A DNA stretch of 64,000 nt from Pseudomonas sp. HN11 (GTDB lineage Bacteria > Pseudomonadota > Gammaproteobacteria > Pseudomonadales > Pseudomonadaceae): positions 4,475,001 through 4,539,000 of the forward strand of contig NZ_CP089985.1 of NCBI RefSeq assembly GCF_021390155.1, in the 5' to 3' direction. Positions 45,669-53,652 of the stretch are shown piece by piece. Within the stretch, counting starts at the first letter, position 1; each line of letters starts with the position of its first letter. Made by a program: the position numbers and the translations under genes. The notes beneath the pieces were generated by a model. The model worked only from the letters and a program-made list of their open reading frames with translations, was not told the origin of the DNA and searched no databases.

Positions 45669-45706
45669 TGCGGCAAGCGCCCTCCTTGAAAACGACAAAG
45701 ATTGAA

Positions 45707-45795
45707 TGTGGGAGCGGGCTTGCTCGCGAATGCGGTGGTTCAGTCACCGATGTGCTGAATGACCCATCGCATTCGCGAGCAAGCCCGCTCCCACA
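45707..45795. repeat. REPIN (two inverted REP palindromes)
   Basis: TGTGGGAGCGGGCTTGCTCG continuing to AATGCG is mirrored by CGCATTCGCGAGCAAGCCCG continuing to CTCCCACA, nearly identical to the REPIN at 16888-16974. It lies 27 bases after the phhR stop. Same family, intact on both arms. Confidence 0.92.
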
Positions 45796-45821
45796 GTTTT
45801 AACCGCGTTGAGTCAGGTAGG

Positions 45822-47384
45822 TTATTTATCTGTCTTCAGAATTTCGTAATCACGCAACTTATTGGCAATGGTGGTGTGGGACACCCCCAGGCGCTTGCCC
45901 AATTGTCGGCTGCTGGGATGCTCGGCGTACAAGGCCTCCAACACCGCCTTTTCGAAGCGGCCGACGATATCTTCCAGGCCGCCCTCCAGGGAAAAGTCGC
46001 CAAGGGGCTGACGCACGCCATAATCCGGCAGGCGAATATGCTCAGCCTTGACCGTCCCGCCTTCGCACAACGACACCGCCTGGAACAGTACGTTTTCCAA
46101 CTGCCGCACGTTGCCTGGCCAGTGGTAATGACTCAGGCGATCCATGGCGGCAGGCGCCAGCTTGGGCAACGGGCAGCCAATCTGCCGGCTGGCCTGGTCA
46201 AGGAAGTGATCAACCAACGGCGCCAGGCCATCAAGGCACTCGCGCAGGGGCGGGATATGCAGCGACAGTACATTTAGACGGTGGTAGAGATCCTGGCGGA
46301 ATTCGCCACGGGCACACAACTCGGACAAGTCCACCTGGGTGGCGCAGATCACCCGTACATCCAGGTACACCTCTTCATCACTGCCGACGCGACGAAAGCA
46401 ACCGTCCTGCAGGAAGCGTAGCAATTTCACCTGCAAGCGTGCGCTCATTTCCCCCACACCATCGAGAAACAACGTACCACCCGCAGTAAGTTCCAACAGC
46501 CCCAACTTGCCTTCGGCCCGTGCGCCTTCGAACGCGCCGGGGCCGTAGCCGAACAGCTCGGTCTCGGCCATCGACTCGGGCAAGCCCGCGCAATTGAGGG
46601 CCATCAATGGTGACTGTCCTCGCGGGCTGGCCAGGTGACAAGCGCGGGCCAGCAGTTCTTTGCCGGTGCCGGTTTCGCCTTCTATTAGTAGCGGTGCATC
46701 CAACGGTGCCATGCGCCGAGCTTCGCGGACCACCGCCGCCATGACCTTGGAGCTTTGAAAGATGCTGTCGAAGCCGCGCAGCTCTTGCTTGCGCACGTTG
46801 TAGATGCGCTCACCGACAAGGTCGGCGCGGTGCAGGGTGAGCACGGCGCCGGCCATGGCTTCGCTGTCATCGTGCTCGGAAGATTGCAGTGGCGCGATGT
46901 CCGCCAGAAATACGTCACCCTTGACCTTGACCCGCAGGCCATTGATCCGCGATTTGCTGGCGCGTACCAGTTCCGGCAAGTCGAAATCTTCGGCGTAGCG
47001 CGACAGCGGAATCCCCGGCACCTCGTCCACTCGCACACCGAGCAACTGCGCCGCCGCGCGGTTGGCGGCAACGATGGAGCCGCCCATGTCGATGGACAGC
47101 ACCGGAAACTCCAAGGCACCGAGCAGCGCATTGAGCTCCATATGTCGCCGCTCACTGGGCATCAACCCGACCCGTTTGACACCGAACACCCCGGCAATCG
47201 CCTCGAACTGCGGGCGCAACGCCTGGAACTGCATGTTCACCAGGTTCGGACAAAACAGGTAGATGGCATTGCCATGCTCACCGCCCACCTCGCCCTTGGC
47301 GACGTTGACCCCGTACTCCACCAGCAGGTTGAGGATGTCCCGCAGAATGCCGATGCGGTTCTGGCAGTGCACTTTGATACGCAT
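45822..47384 (-). CDS. phhR: Aromatic amino acid regulator PhhR (TyrR family)
   Basis: 520 aa from MRIKVHCQNRIGILRDI. An N-terminal ACT domain (1-75) is followed by a PAS domain (about 78-190) and an AAA+ domain with Walker A GETGTGKE. A C-terminal TyrR-type helix-turn-helix contains SSRQLGKRLGVSHTTIANKL. The sigma-54 contact loop reads GAFEGA instead of GAFTGA, as in TyrR and P. putida PhhR, which work with sigma-70. It activates the divergent phh operon in response to phenylalanine or tyrosine. Confidence 0.95.
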   Translation of the reverse strand: MRIKVHCQNRIGILRDILNLLVEYGVNVAKGEVGGEHGNAIYLFCPNLVNMQFQALRPQFEAIAGVFGVKRVGLMPSERRHMELNALLGALEFPVLSIDMGGSIVAANRAAAQLLGVRVDEVPGIPLSRYAEDFDLPELVRASKSRINGLRVKVKGDVFLADIAPLQSSEHDDSEAMAGAVLTLHRADLVGERIYNVRKQELRGFDSIFQSSKVMAAVVREARRMAPLDAPLLIEGETGTGKELLARACHLASPRGQSPLMALNCAGLPESMAETELFGYGPGAFEGARAEGKLGLLELTAGGTLFLDGVGEMSARLQVKLLRFLQDGCFRRVGSDEEVYLDVRVICATQVDLSELCARGEFRQDLYHRLNVLSLHIPPLRECLDGLAPLVDHFLDQASRQIGCPLPKLAPAAMDRLSHYHWPGNVRQLENVLFQAVSLCEGGTVKAEHIRLPDYGVRQPLGDFSLEGGLEDIVGRFEKAVLEALYAEHPSSRQLGKRLGVSHTTIANKLRDYEILKTDK

Positions 47385-47504
47385 GAAGAGGTCCGAATAG
47401 TGGGAAGGCGCCACGTCTTTTTGTCGCTGGGCGCAGATAGTCGTCAAGATTATGTGACAGCTTTCAGGCTTTTCCCAGCCCAAGACAACGGCCAACCCCA
47501 CGAA

Positions 47505-47522
47505 CGTAACGAATACTTTACG
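47505..47522. promoter_or_regulatory. Probable PhhR/TyrR box between phhR and phhA
   Basis: CGTAAC-GAATAC-TTTACG fits the TGTAAA-N6-TTTACA operator, with GTAA and TTAC halves intact. It sits almost exactly midway between the two divergent start codons, so it could control both genes. Confidence 0.65.
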
Positions 47523-47641
47523 AAAAATAGTAACTTTTCCTACGCGAAGACGTTTTAAACAGATGGAATCTAGCCGCATACGGGTTATCAATAAGTTCAT
47601 CGCAGGACATAACAAGAACGAATGCCTAGCAGGAGAGCCGT

Positions 47642-48433
47642 ATGAAGCAGACGCAGTACGTGGCCCGCGAGCCCGATGCGCAAGGTTTTATCCACTACTC
47701 GCAGGAAGAACATGCGGTGTGGAATACCCTGATCACTCGTCAGTTGAAAGTGATCGAGGGTCGCGCCTGCCAGGATTACCTGGATGGCATCGACAAGCTC
47801 GGCCTGCCCCATGACCGTATTCCGCAACTGGGTGAAATCAACCAGGTCCTGGCCCAGACCACTGGCTGGCAGGTCGCCCGCGTGCCAGCACTGATTCCCT
47901 TCCAGACCTTCTTCGAATTACTCGCCAACAAACAATTTCCGGTGGCGACGTTTATCCGTACCCGTGAAGAACTGGACTACCTGCAAGAGCCGGATATTTT
48001 CCACGAGATCTTCGGCCACTGCCCCCTGCTGACCAACCCCTGGTTCGCCGAATTCACCCACGCCTACGGCAAGCTCGGCCTCGCGGCCACCAAGGAGCAA
48101 CGGGTGTACCTGGCGCGACTGTACTGGATGACCATCGAATTCGGCCTGGTGGACACACCTGAAGGTCGACGCATCTACGGTGGCGGTATTTTGTCGTCGC
48201 CCAAGGAGACGGTGTACAGCCTGTCGTCCGAGCCCGAGCACCAGGTGTTCGACCCGCTGGAAGCCATGCGCACGCCGTATCGCATCGACATCCTGCAACC
48301 GCTGTACTTCGTGCTTCCCAACCTCAAGCGCCTGTTCGAAGTGGCGCAGGAAGACATCATGGGCATGGTGGAGCGCGGGATGCAGTTGGGTTTGCATGCA
48401 CCGAAGTTTCCTCCAAAACCCAAAGCTGCGTGA
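47642..48433 (+). CDS. phhA: Phenylalanine-4-hydroxylase PhhA
   Basis: 263 aa, a monomeric-type aromatic amino acid hydroxylase without the regulatory domain of animal enzymes. The non-haem iron ligands are H121 and H126 (FHEIFGHCPLL) and E166 (WMTIEFGLV). It turns phenylalanine into tyrosine using tetrahydropterin and oxygen. An AGGAG site lies upstream. First gene of phhABC, divergent from phhR. Confidence 0.98.
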   Translation: MKQTQYVAREPDAQGFIHYSQEEHAVWNTLITRQLKVIEGRACQDYLDGIDKLGLPHDRIPQLGEINQVLAQTTGWQVARVPALIPFQTFFELLANKQFPVATFIRTREELDYLQEPDIFHEIFGHCPLLTNPWFAEFTHAYGKLGLAATKEQRVYLARLYWMTIEFGLVDTPEGRRIYGGGILSSPKETVYSLSSEPEHQVFDPLEAMRTPYRIDILQPLYFVLPNLKRLFEVAQEDIMGMVERGMQLGLHAPKFPPKPKAA

Positions 48434-48447
48434 ACCTTACATCTTGA

Positions 48448-48472
48448 GGCCAGGTGAGTCTGTTCCCTGGCC
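48448..48472 (+). other. Hairpin between phhA and phhB
   Basis: GGCCAGG and CCTGGCC form a 7-bp perfect stem 14 bases after the phhA stop. There is no T-run, so it is more likely an mRNA-processing or stability element within the operon than a terminator. Confidence 0.35.
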
Positions 48473-48530
48473 GCGCGTTGCTTTAGGGTGACGCGACTGA
48501 TCTTCAAACATTCGAATTCAGGACACCCCC

Positions 48531-48887
48531 ATGACCACCTTGAACCAAGCCCACTGCGAAGCCTGCCGCGCCGATGCACCACAAGTCAGCGACGAAGAAC
48601 TGCCGGTACTGCTCAAGCAGATCCCCGACTGGAACATCGAAGTCCGCGACGGCGTGATGCAGCTGGAAAAGGTTTTTCTGTTCAAGAACTTCAAATTCGC
48701 CTTGGCCTTCACCAACGCCATGGGTGAAATCTCCGAAGCCGAAGGCCATCACCCAGGCCTGCTCACCGAGTGGGGCAAGGTCACCGTGACCTGGTGGAGC
48801 CATTCCATCAAAGGCCTGCACCGCAACGACTTCATCATGGCCGCACGCACCGACGAAGTGGCCAAGGACGCCGAGGGCCGCAAGTAA
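48531..48887 (+). CDS. phhB: Pterin-4a-carbinolamine dehydratase PhhB
   Basis: 118 aa. The signature [10 protein letters not shown] supplies the catalytic His pair H73/H74 with P75, and H91 follows in [10 protein letters not shown]. It dehydrates the 4a-hydroxypterin released by PhhA so the cofactor can be recycled. The stop overlaps the phhC start by one base (TAATG). Confidence 0.97.
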   Translation: MTTLNQAHCEACRADAPQVSDEELPVLLKQIPDWNIEVRDGVMQLEKVFLFKNFKFALAFTNAMGEISEAEGHHPGLLTEWGKVTVTWWSHSIKGLHRNDFIMAARTDEVAKDAEGRK

Positions 48888-50083
48888 TGCATTTCGATGC
48901 CATTGGCCGCGTGCCCGGCGACCCGATCCTCGGACTGATGGACCTGTATGCCCAGGATGCCAACCCGAACAAGTTCGACCTGGGCGTGGGCGTCTATAAG
49001 GATGACCACGGCCTGACGCCGATTCCGCACTCGGTGAAGCTGGCCGAGCAGCGACTGGTGGACACACAAACGACCAAGACCTACATCGGCGGCCATGGCA
49101 ATGCCGCATTCGGCAAGCTGATCAGCGAGCTGGTGCTCGGCGCCGATTCGGCACTGCTGCGCGAGCGCCGTGCTGGCGCCACCCAGACCCCTGGCGGCAC
49201 CGGCGCCCTGCGTCTGAGCGCCGACTTCATCGCGCACAACCTGCCGGGCCGTGGCGTCTGGTTGAGCAACCCGACCTGGCCGATCCACGAAACCATCTTT
49301 GCCAAGGCCGGGATCCAGGTCAGCCACTACCCCTACGTGGGTGCTGACAACCGCCTGGACGTGGCGGCGATGCTCGCCACCCTCTCCAGCGTGCCCGAGG
49401 GCGACGTGGTGCTGCTGCACGCCTGCTGCCACAATCCGACCGGTTTCGACCTGTCCCAGGATGACTGGCGCAAGGTGCTGCAGATCGTGCGCGAGCGCCA
49501 GCTGTTGCCGCTGATCGACTTCGCCTATCAGGGCTTTGGCGACGGTATGGAGCAGGACGCCTGGGCGGTTCGCCTGTTTGCGGCTGAGCTGCCGGAAGTG
49601 CTGATCACCAGTTCTTGCTCGAAGAACTTCGGCTTGTACAGCGACCGTGTCGGCGCGTTGATCGTGTGTGCGGCGAATGCCGAGAAGCTCACGGATGTGC
49701 GCAGCCAGCTTGCTGACACTGCGCGCAACCTGTGGTCGACGCCGCCGGATCATGGTGCTGCGGTGGTGGCGACCATCCTGGGTGATGCCGAGCTGAAAAA
49801 GCTGTGGAGCGACGAGGTCGAAGCCATGCGCTCGCGGATCGCACATCTGCGTTCGGGCTTGGTCGAGGCGTTGGCGCCACACGGTCTGTCGGAGCGGTTT
49901 GCGCACATCGGGGCGCAGCGTGGGATGTTTTCCTACACCGGCTTGAGTGCCGAACAGGTCAAGCAACTGCGCGCGAAGCACAGCGTGTATATGGTGAATT
50001 CGGGCCGGGCCAATGTGGCCGGCATCGATGCGACACGCCTGATAATGCTGGCTGAAGCCATTGCCGATGTCTCCAACATCTAA
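48887..50083 (+). CDS. phhC: Aromatic amino acid aminotransferase PhhC
   Basis: 398 aa from [17 protein letters not shown], placed by coupling to phhB. Class I PLP aminotransferase of the aspartate/tyrosine type: PLP lysine K246 in SSCSKNFGLYSDRVG, and the HNPTG motif at 182-186. It passes tyrosine or phenylalanine nitrogen to 2-oxoglutarate, giving 4-hydroxyphenylpyruvate for further breakdown. Third gene of phhABC. Confidence 0.95.
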   Translation: MHFDAIGRVPGDPILGLMDLYAQDANPNKFDLGVGVYKDDHGLTPIPHSVKLAEQRLVDTQTTKTYIGGHGNAAFGKLISELVLGADSALLRERRAGATQTPGGTGALRLSADFIAHNLPGRGVWLSNPTWPIHETIFAKAGIQVSHYPYVGADNRLDVAAMLATLSSVPEGDVVLLHACCHNPTGFDLSQDDWRKVLQIVRERQLLPLIDFAYQGFGDGMEQDAWAVRLFAAELPEVLITSSCSKNFGLYSDRVGALIVCAANAEKLTDVRSQLADTARNLWSTPPDHGAAVVATILGDAELKKLWSDEVEAMRSRIAHLRSGLVEALAPHGLSERFAHIGAQRGMFSYTGLSAEQVKQLRAKHSVYMVNSGRANVAGIDATRLIMLAEAIADVSNI

Positions 50084-50103
50084 CTGACACACCCCAATCA
50101 AAC

Positions 50104-50131
50104 TGTGGGAGCGGGCTTGCTCGCTCCCACA
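50104..50131. repeat. Collapsed REP palindrome acting as a likely terminator
   Basis: TGTGGGAGCG and CGCTCCCACA pair around an 8-base loop that reads GGCTTGCT. It has the same ends as the REPINs in this window but lacks the middle. It lies between the convergent phhC and phosphoesterase genes. Confidence 0.7.
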
Positions 50132-50146
50132 TGTTGACCGAGCCCG

Positions 50147-50956
50147 CTAGCCTGCGACCATTTCGGCTTTGAGCTGTGCCTCCTTGGCCTGCGCATCCGC
50201 CAACCGATACAGCTCGATGCTCCCATCCCAGTGCTCGATCAACGCCGTGCACGACTCCACCCAATCCCCGCAATTGAGGTAATCCACCTCGCCCACCTTG
50301 CGAATCTCCGCATGGTGGATATGCCCGCAGACCACACCATGCAGTTCGCGCTTGGTCACTTCGTGGGCGATGGCTTCTTCGAAATCGCTGATGAAGTTCA
50401 CCGCCGTCTTGACCTTGTGCTTGAGGTACGCCGACAACGACCAATAGCCATAGCCATAGCGCGCACGCCAGTGATTCAGCCAGCGGTTCAGCGTGAGGGT
50501 GAACTCGTAGGCCGAGTCGCCAAGAAACGCCAGCCAGCGGTGGTAGCGGGTGATCACATCAAATTGATCGCCGTGGATCACCAGCAGATGCCGGCCATCG
50601 GCAGTCACGTGTACCGCCTCATCCACCAGTTGGATATTGCCCAGGATCAGCTTGGAATAGCGGCGCAAGAACTCGTCGTGGTTGCCGGTGACGTAGATCA
50701 CCTCGGTACCGCGCTTGGCCATGGTCAGCAGGCGGCGGATCACGTTGGTGTGGGCCTGGGGCCAATACATGCCGCCGCGTAGTTTCCAGCCGTCGATGAT
50801 GTCACCCACCAGGTAGACCTTATCGGCGTGGTAGCCCTTGAGAAACTGCGACAAATGTTCGGCCTGGCAATCTCGGGTGCCCAGGTGCACATCGGAGATC
50901 CACAGGGTACGAACCCGTTGCTTGCGGCTGGGCTTGGCGAACTCGGCACTGGTCAT
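50147..50956 (-). CDS. LpxH-like metallophosphoesterase (UDP-2,3-diacylglucosamine diphosphatase family)
   Basis: 269 aa from MTSAEFAKPS, which has GAGG seven bases upstream. Calcineurin-type metal motifs are in order: D22 and H24 (SDVHLGT), D52 (GDIIDGWK), N92/H93/D94 (GNHDE), H in IHGDQFD, and GHIHH. The layout fits the YbbF/LpxH-like branch rather than the main LpxH of lipid A synthesis, so the substrate is not certain. It is convergent with phhC. Confidence 0.82.
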   Translation of the reverse strand: MTSAEFAKPSRKQRVRTLWISDVHLGTRDCQAEHLSQFLKGYHADKVYLVGDIIDGWKLRGGMYWPQAHTNVIRRLLTMAKRGTEVIYVTGNHDEFLRRYSKLILGNIQLVDEAVHVTADGRHLLVIHGDQFDVITRYHRWLAFLGDSAYEFTLTLNRWLNHWRARYGYGYWSLSAYLKHKVKTAVNFISDFEEAIAHEVTKRELHGVVCGHIHHAEIRKVGEVDYLNCGDWVESCTALIEHWDGSIELYRLADAQAKEAQLKAEMVAG

Positions 50957-51093
50957 GGGCATCCCTCGACGGTGTTTTCGCGAGCTTGCGCCATAGCGAT
51001 TAATAGACCATGACAACTGTGCGTCAGTCTGATGACAGCGCTCGCCGGCCGCGAAGCGTTGTAGACTAGCGACTTGCAGCCCCGGAGACCGCG

Positions 51094-51843
51094 ATGAGCC
51101 CCACTCTCACGCTACGCCACTACCTCGAAGCGCCCCTCGCCCACAGCCATGACCATGCGCAGCTGGTGTTTGGCCTGTCCGGGCATCTGGATTTCGAAGT
51201 GGACGGCCGTGGCAGCCAAGTACGCGAAAGCAGCGTGATGGTATTGCCCTTCTGCGCCCATCACGTGTGCGACAGCCGTGATGGCAGCCGCTGCCTGGTA
51301 CTGGATGTGCCCACCGAGCACTGGGTCCTGCAATCACTGGGCGAACACGCCGATGCCAGTCGCCGCCTGCTCGACCAACCTGCGCAGCTGGCATTGGACT
51401 CACGGCAAAGCCAGTTGGTGCAATGGTTGGCGCACAGCCCGGTGGATGACCCGCTGATTGTCCAGCAAGGTGCAGTGCTGTTGCTGGCCAGCCTGAATCA
51501 TCCGCTGGACCAACCACTGCCGGGCCGGCGCTTACCCTACGCGGCGTTCAATGCGCATATCGAGCGTCACGTTGCGCATCCGCTGCAAGTGGCTGACCTG
51601 GCGCGTATCGCCGACCTGTCGGTGGCGCGCTTGCACGCACGCTTCATGGCGGAGCGCGGACAGACGCCGATGGACTACATCCGCAGTCGCCGGCTGCAGA
51701 TGGCCTTGGACCTGCTACGCAAAACGCCGCTGCCCATTGGCGAAATTGCTGATCGCGTCGGCTATACCTCGCAAAGTGCCTTTGCGGCAGCGATGCTGCG
51801 TGAGTTTGGCGCCTCACCGGGTGCTTTGCGACGCAACGCGTAG
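51094..51843 (+). CDS. AraC-family transcriptional regulator
   Basis: 249 aa. The N-terminal cupin-like sensor has HSHDHAQLVFGLSG and LPFCAHHVCD. The C-terminal AraC double helix-turn-helix (about 150-249) includes LARIADLSVARLHARF and IGEIADRVGYTSQSAFAAAM. It is followed on the same strand by an EamA exporter 99 bases on, a likely target. Inducer unknown. Confidence 0.9.
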   Translation: MSPTLTLRHYLEAPLAHSHDHAQLVFGLSGHLDFEVDGRGSQVRESSVMVLPFCAHHVCDSRDGSRCLVLDVPTEHWVLQSLGEHADASRRLLDQPAQLALDSRQSQLVQWLAHSPVDDPLIVQQGAVLLLASLNHPLDQPLPGRRLPYAAFNAHIERHVAHPLQVADLARIADLSVARLHARFMAERGQTPMDYIRSRRLQMALDLLRKTPLPIGEIADRVGYTSQSAFAAAMLREFGASPGALRRNA

Positions 51844-51942
51844 GAAGAGTCTTGCGATAAACATCGAGAGCCAGACGACAGACGCCTGCACGGCCGACCC
51901 ACTAGACTGCGCTTCTGTCACCCGCCTGACTCAAGGATAACA

Positions 51943-52827
51943 ATGACTCCCCGCTCAGCCCTCGGCGCCCTGCACATCGGCGCATTGATGTTTGGCCTTA
52001 CCGGCGTATTCGGCAAACTGGCGGCCGCCTCGCCATCTATTATCGTCTTTGGTCGCGCGGTGTTTGCCGTGATGGCCCTGACGGTATTTGCACGGTTCGC
52101 CAGCAGCACCGCCTGGAAAAAACTTGAGTGGCGCGACTGGCAACGGCTGGTGATCAGCGGCGTTTTGCTCGCGGCGCACTGGGTGACCTTCTTTATCGCG
52201 GTAAAGGTGGCCGGTGTCGCCGTTGCGACGCTGGGCTTCACCGCGTTCCCGGCTTTTACCGTGATCCTCGAAGGGTTGATTTTCCGCGAGCGCATTCGCG
52301 CCAACGAAGTGGTGCTGGTCGTGCTGGTCAGCGTCGGCCTGGTATTGGTCACACCGGACTTCAACCTCGCCAGCGAAGCCACCGGCGGGTTGCTCTGGGG
52401 AATCGCTTCGGGGCTGCTGTTCGCCTTGCTGTCACTGAACAATCGCGCCAGCTCCGGGCGCATCCCTGCGGTGCAGGCGGCGCTGTGCCAGAACGTGGTG
52501 GTCGCGGCGTGCCTGTTGCCTGTGGCGGCGCCTGGGTTGGCGCAGGTGCGGGCGATCGACTGGCTGTGGATCGGTTTGCTCGGTGTGTTCTGCACCGGCC
52601 TGGCACACAGCCTGTTTGTTGCCAGCCTCGCGGTGATCAAAGCACGCACCGCCTCGGTGGTGTTTGCCATGGAACCGGTCTATGGGATCACTGCGGCCTG
52701 GCTATTGTTTGCCGAAACTCCCACGTTGCGGATGCTGTTGGGCGGTGTGTTGATCATCGTCGCGATTGTGCTGTCGGGGTTGATGGGCGGTGCCAGCCAG
52801 GCGAAACAGCCTACTGCGACGGCTTGA
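51943..52827 (+). CDS. EamA/DMT-family transporter
   Basis: 294 aa, very hydrophobic, about ten membrane helices in two EamA repeats (roughly 5-140 and 150-285). AAGGAT lies just before the ATG. Members export amino acids or other small metabolites; the substrate cannot be read here. Next to an AraC regulator on the same strand. Confidence 0.9.
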   Translation: MTPRSALGALHIGALMFGLTGVFGKLAAASPSIIVFGRAVFAVMALTVFARFASSTAWKKLEWRDWQRLVISGVLLAAHWVTFFIAVKVAGVAVATLGFTAFPAFTVILEGLIFRERIRANEVVLVVLVSVGLVLVTPDFNLASEATGGLLWGIASGLLFALLSLNNRASSGRIPAVQAALCQNVVVAACLLPVAAPGLAQVRAIDWLWIGLLGVFCTGLAHSLFVASLAVIKARTASVVFAMEPVYGITAAWLLFAETPTLRMLLGGVLIIVAIVLSGLMGGASQAKQPTATA

Positions 52828-52960
52828 TCTACACTTTAAAACATCCGCAACAGTCTGCAGTCGTTCAACGGATAACTGACAGCTCGACGACAGCCTGGGT
52901 GTGTTCTGAAGTTGCTGCAAGCGAGTGGTCAAAACCTCAACGCGATGCAGGAGCTTTACT

Positions 52961-53242
52961 ATGGAAATGCTCATCAGTTTGTTGGTGCAGATAATCAGCG
53001 GGGCCGTGGGCGGCAATATCGCCGGCATGACCAAACAGAGCCTTGGAACAGGGCTTAACACATTGATCGGTGGTGTCGGCGGACTGGTGCTGGGCCAGGT
53101 TGCCTTGGCACTCACGGGCACCGCGGGCGGCGAGGCGCTGGATGTGGCGGCAGTCGGCAGCAACATTGTCGGCGGCGGCATCGGCGGGCTGCTGCTGACC
53201 TGGCTGATTGGCTTCATCAAGCAAAAAATGGCCGCCAAATAA
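52961..53242 (+). CDS. Small glycine-rich membrane protein, unknown function
   Basis: 93 aa from MEMLISLLVQ, with CAGGAG nine bases before the ATG. Two membrane segments (about 38-58 and 72-90) are rich in Gly at regular spacing (GGVGGLVLGQ, GGGIGGLLL), like glycine-zipper helices. It ends FIKQKMAAK. I do not recognise it. It stands alone between the exporter and the SelW-like gene; promoter not evident. Confidence 0.75.
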   Translation: MEMLISLLVQIISGAVGGNIAGMTKQSLGTGLNTLIGGVGGLVLGQVALALTGTAGGEALDVAAVGSNIVGGGIGGLLLTWLIGFIKQKMAAK

Positions 53243-53256
53243 TTCGACCCTGCACA

Positions 53257-53281
53257 GTCACCGCCTGCCTACGGCGGTGAC
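53257..53281. terminator. Hairpin between convergent genes
   Basis: GTCACCGCC and GGCGGTGAC form a perfect 9-bp stem around a 7-base loop, lying just after the small membrane protein and before the end of the SelW-like gene. No long T-run; probably stops both transcripts. Confidence 0.5.
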
Positions 53282-53283
53282 GT

Positions 53284-53571
53284 CTACTGCGTCCGCTCGT
53301 TGTGCCCCAGGTCACGCTGCGGATCGATCTGGTCACGCACACGCTGCTTGAGCACCTTGGCTTCAGGGAAGCCACCATCGGCCTTGCGCTCCCAGATCTG
53401 CACGCCATCGCAGGTAATGCTGAACGCACCACCGGTAGCCGGCACCAGCGACACTTTCCCCAGGTCATCGGCGAACGTACTTAACAATTCCTGCGCCAGC
53501 CACGCGGCGCGCAATAGCCACTGGCACTGGGTGCAATAGGTGATAATGATCTCGGGCTGGATCGAAGACAT
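53284..53571 (-). CDS. SelT/SelW/SelH (Rdx) family protein
   Basis: 95 aa, thioredoxin-like. The CxxC motif is C13-T-Q-C16 near the N-terminus, in place of the Cys-Sec pair of animal SelW. The domain core includes VSLVPATGGAFSITCDG and VQIWERK. Likely a thiol redox protein, partner unknown. Divergent from plpD. Confidence 0.88.
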   Translation of the reverse strand: MSSIQPEIIITYCTQCQWLLRAAWLAQELLSTFADDLGKVSLVPATGGAFSITCDGVQIWERKADGGFPEAKVLKQRVRDQIDPQRDLGHNERTQ

Positions 53572-53652
53572 AATTTGAGAGGCTCCAGGCGTAACGGGCT
53601 TGGCGGATCGAGTGGCTATAATACCGGCCTTTATCGCCCAGCCTCGAGATTC

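Noticed and set aside
47385..47641. Sigma-54 promoter for phhA
   Set aside because: No GG-N10-GC element with acceptable flanks; the PhhR loop variant also argues for sigma-70.
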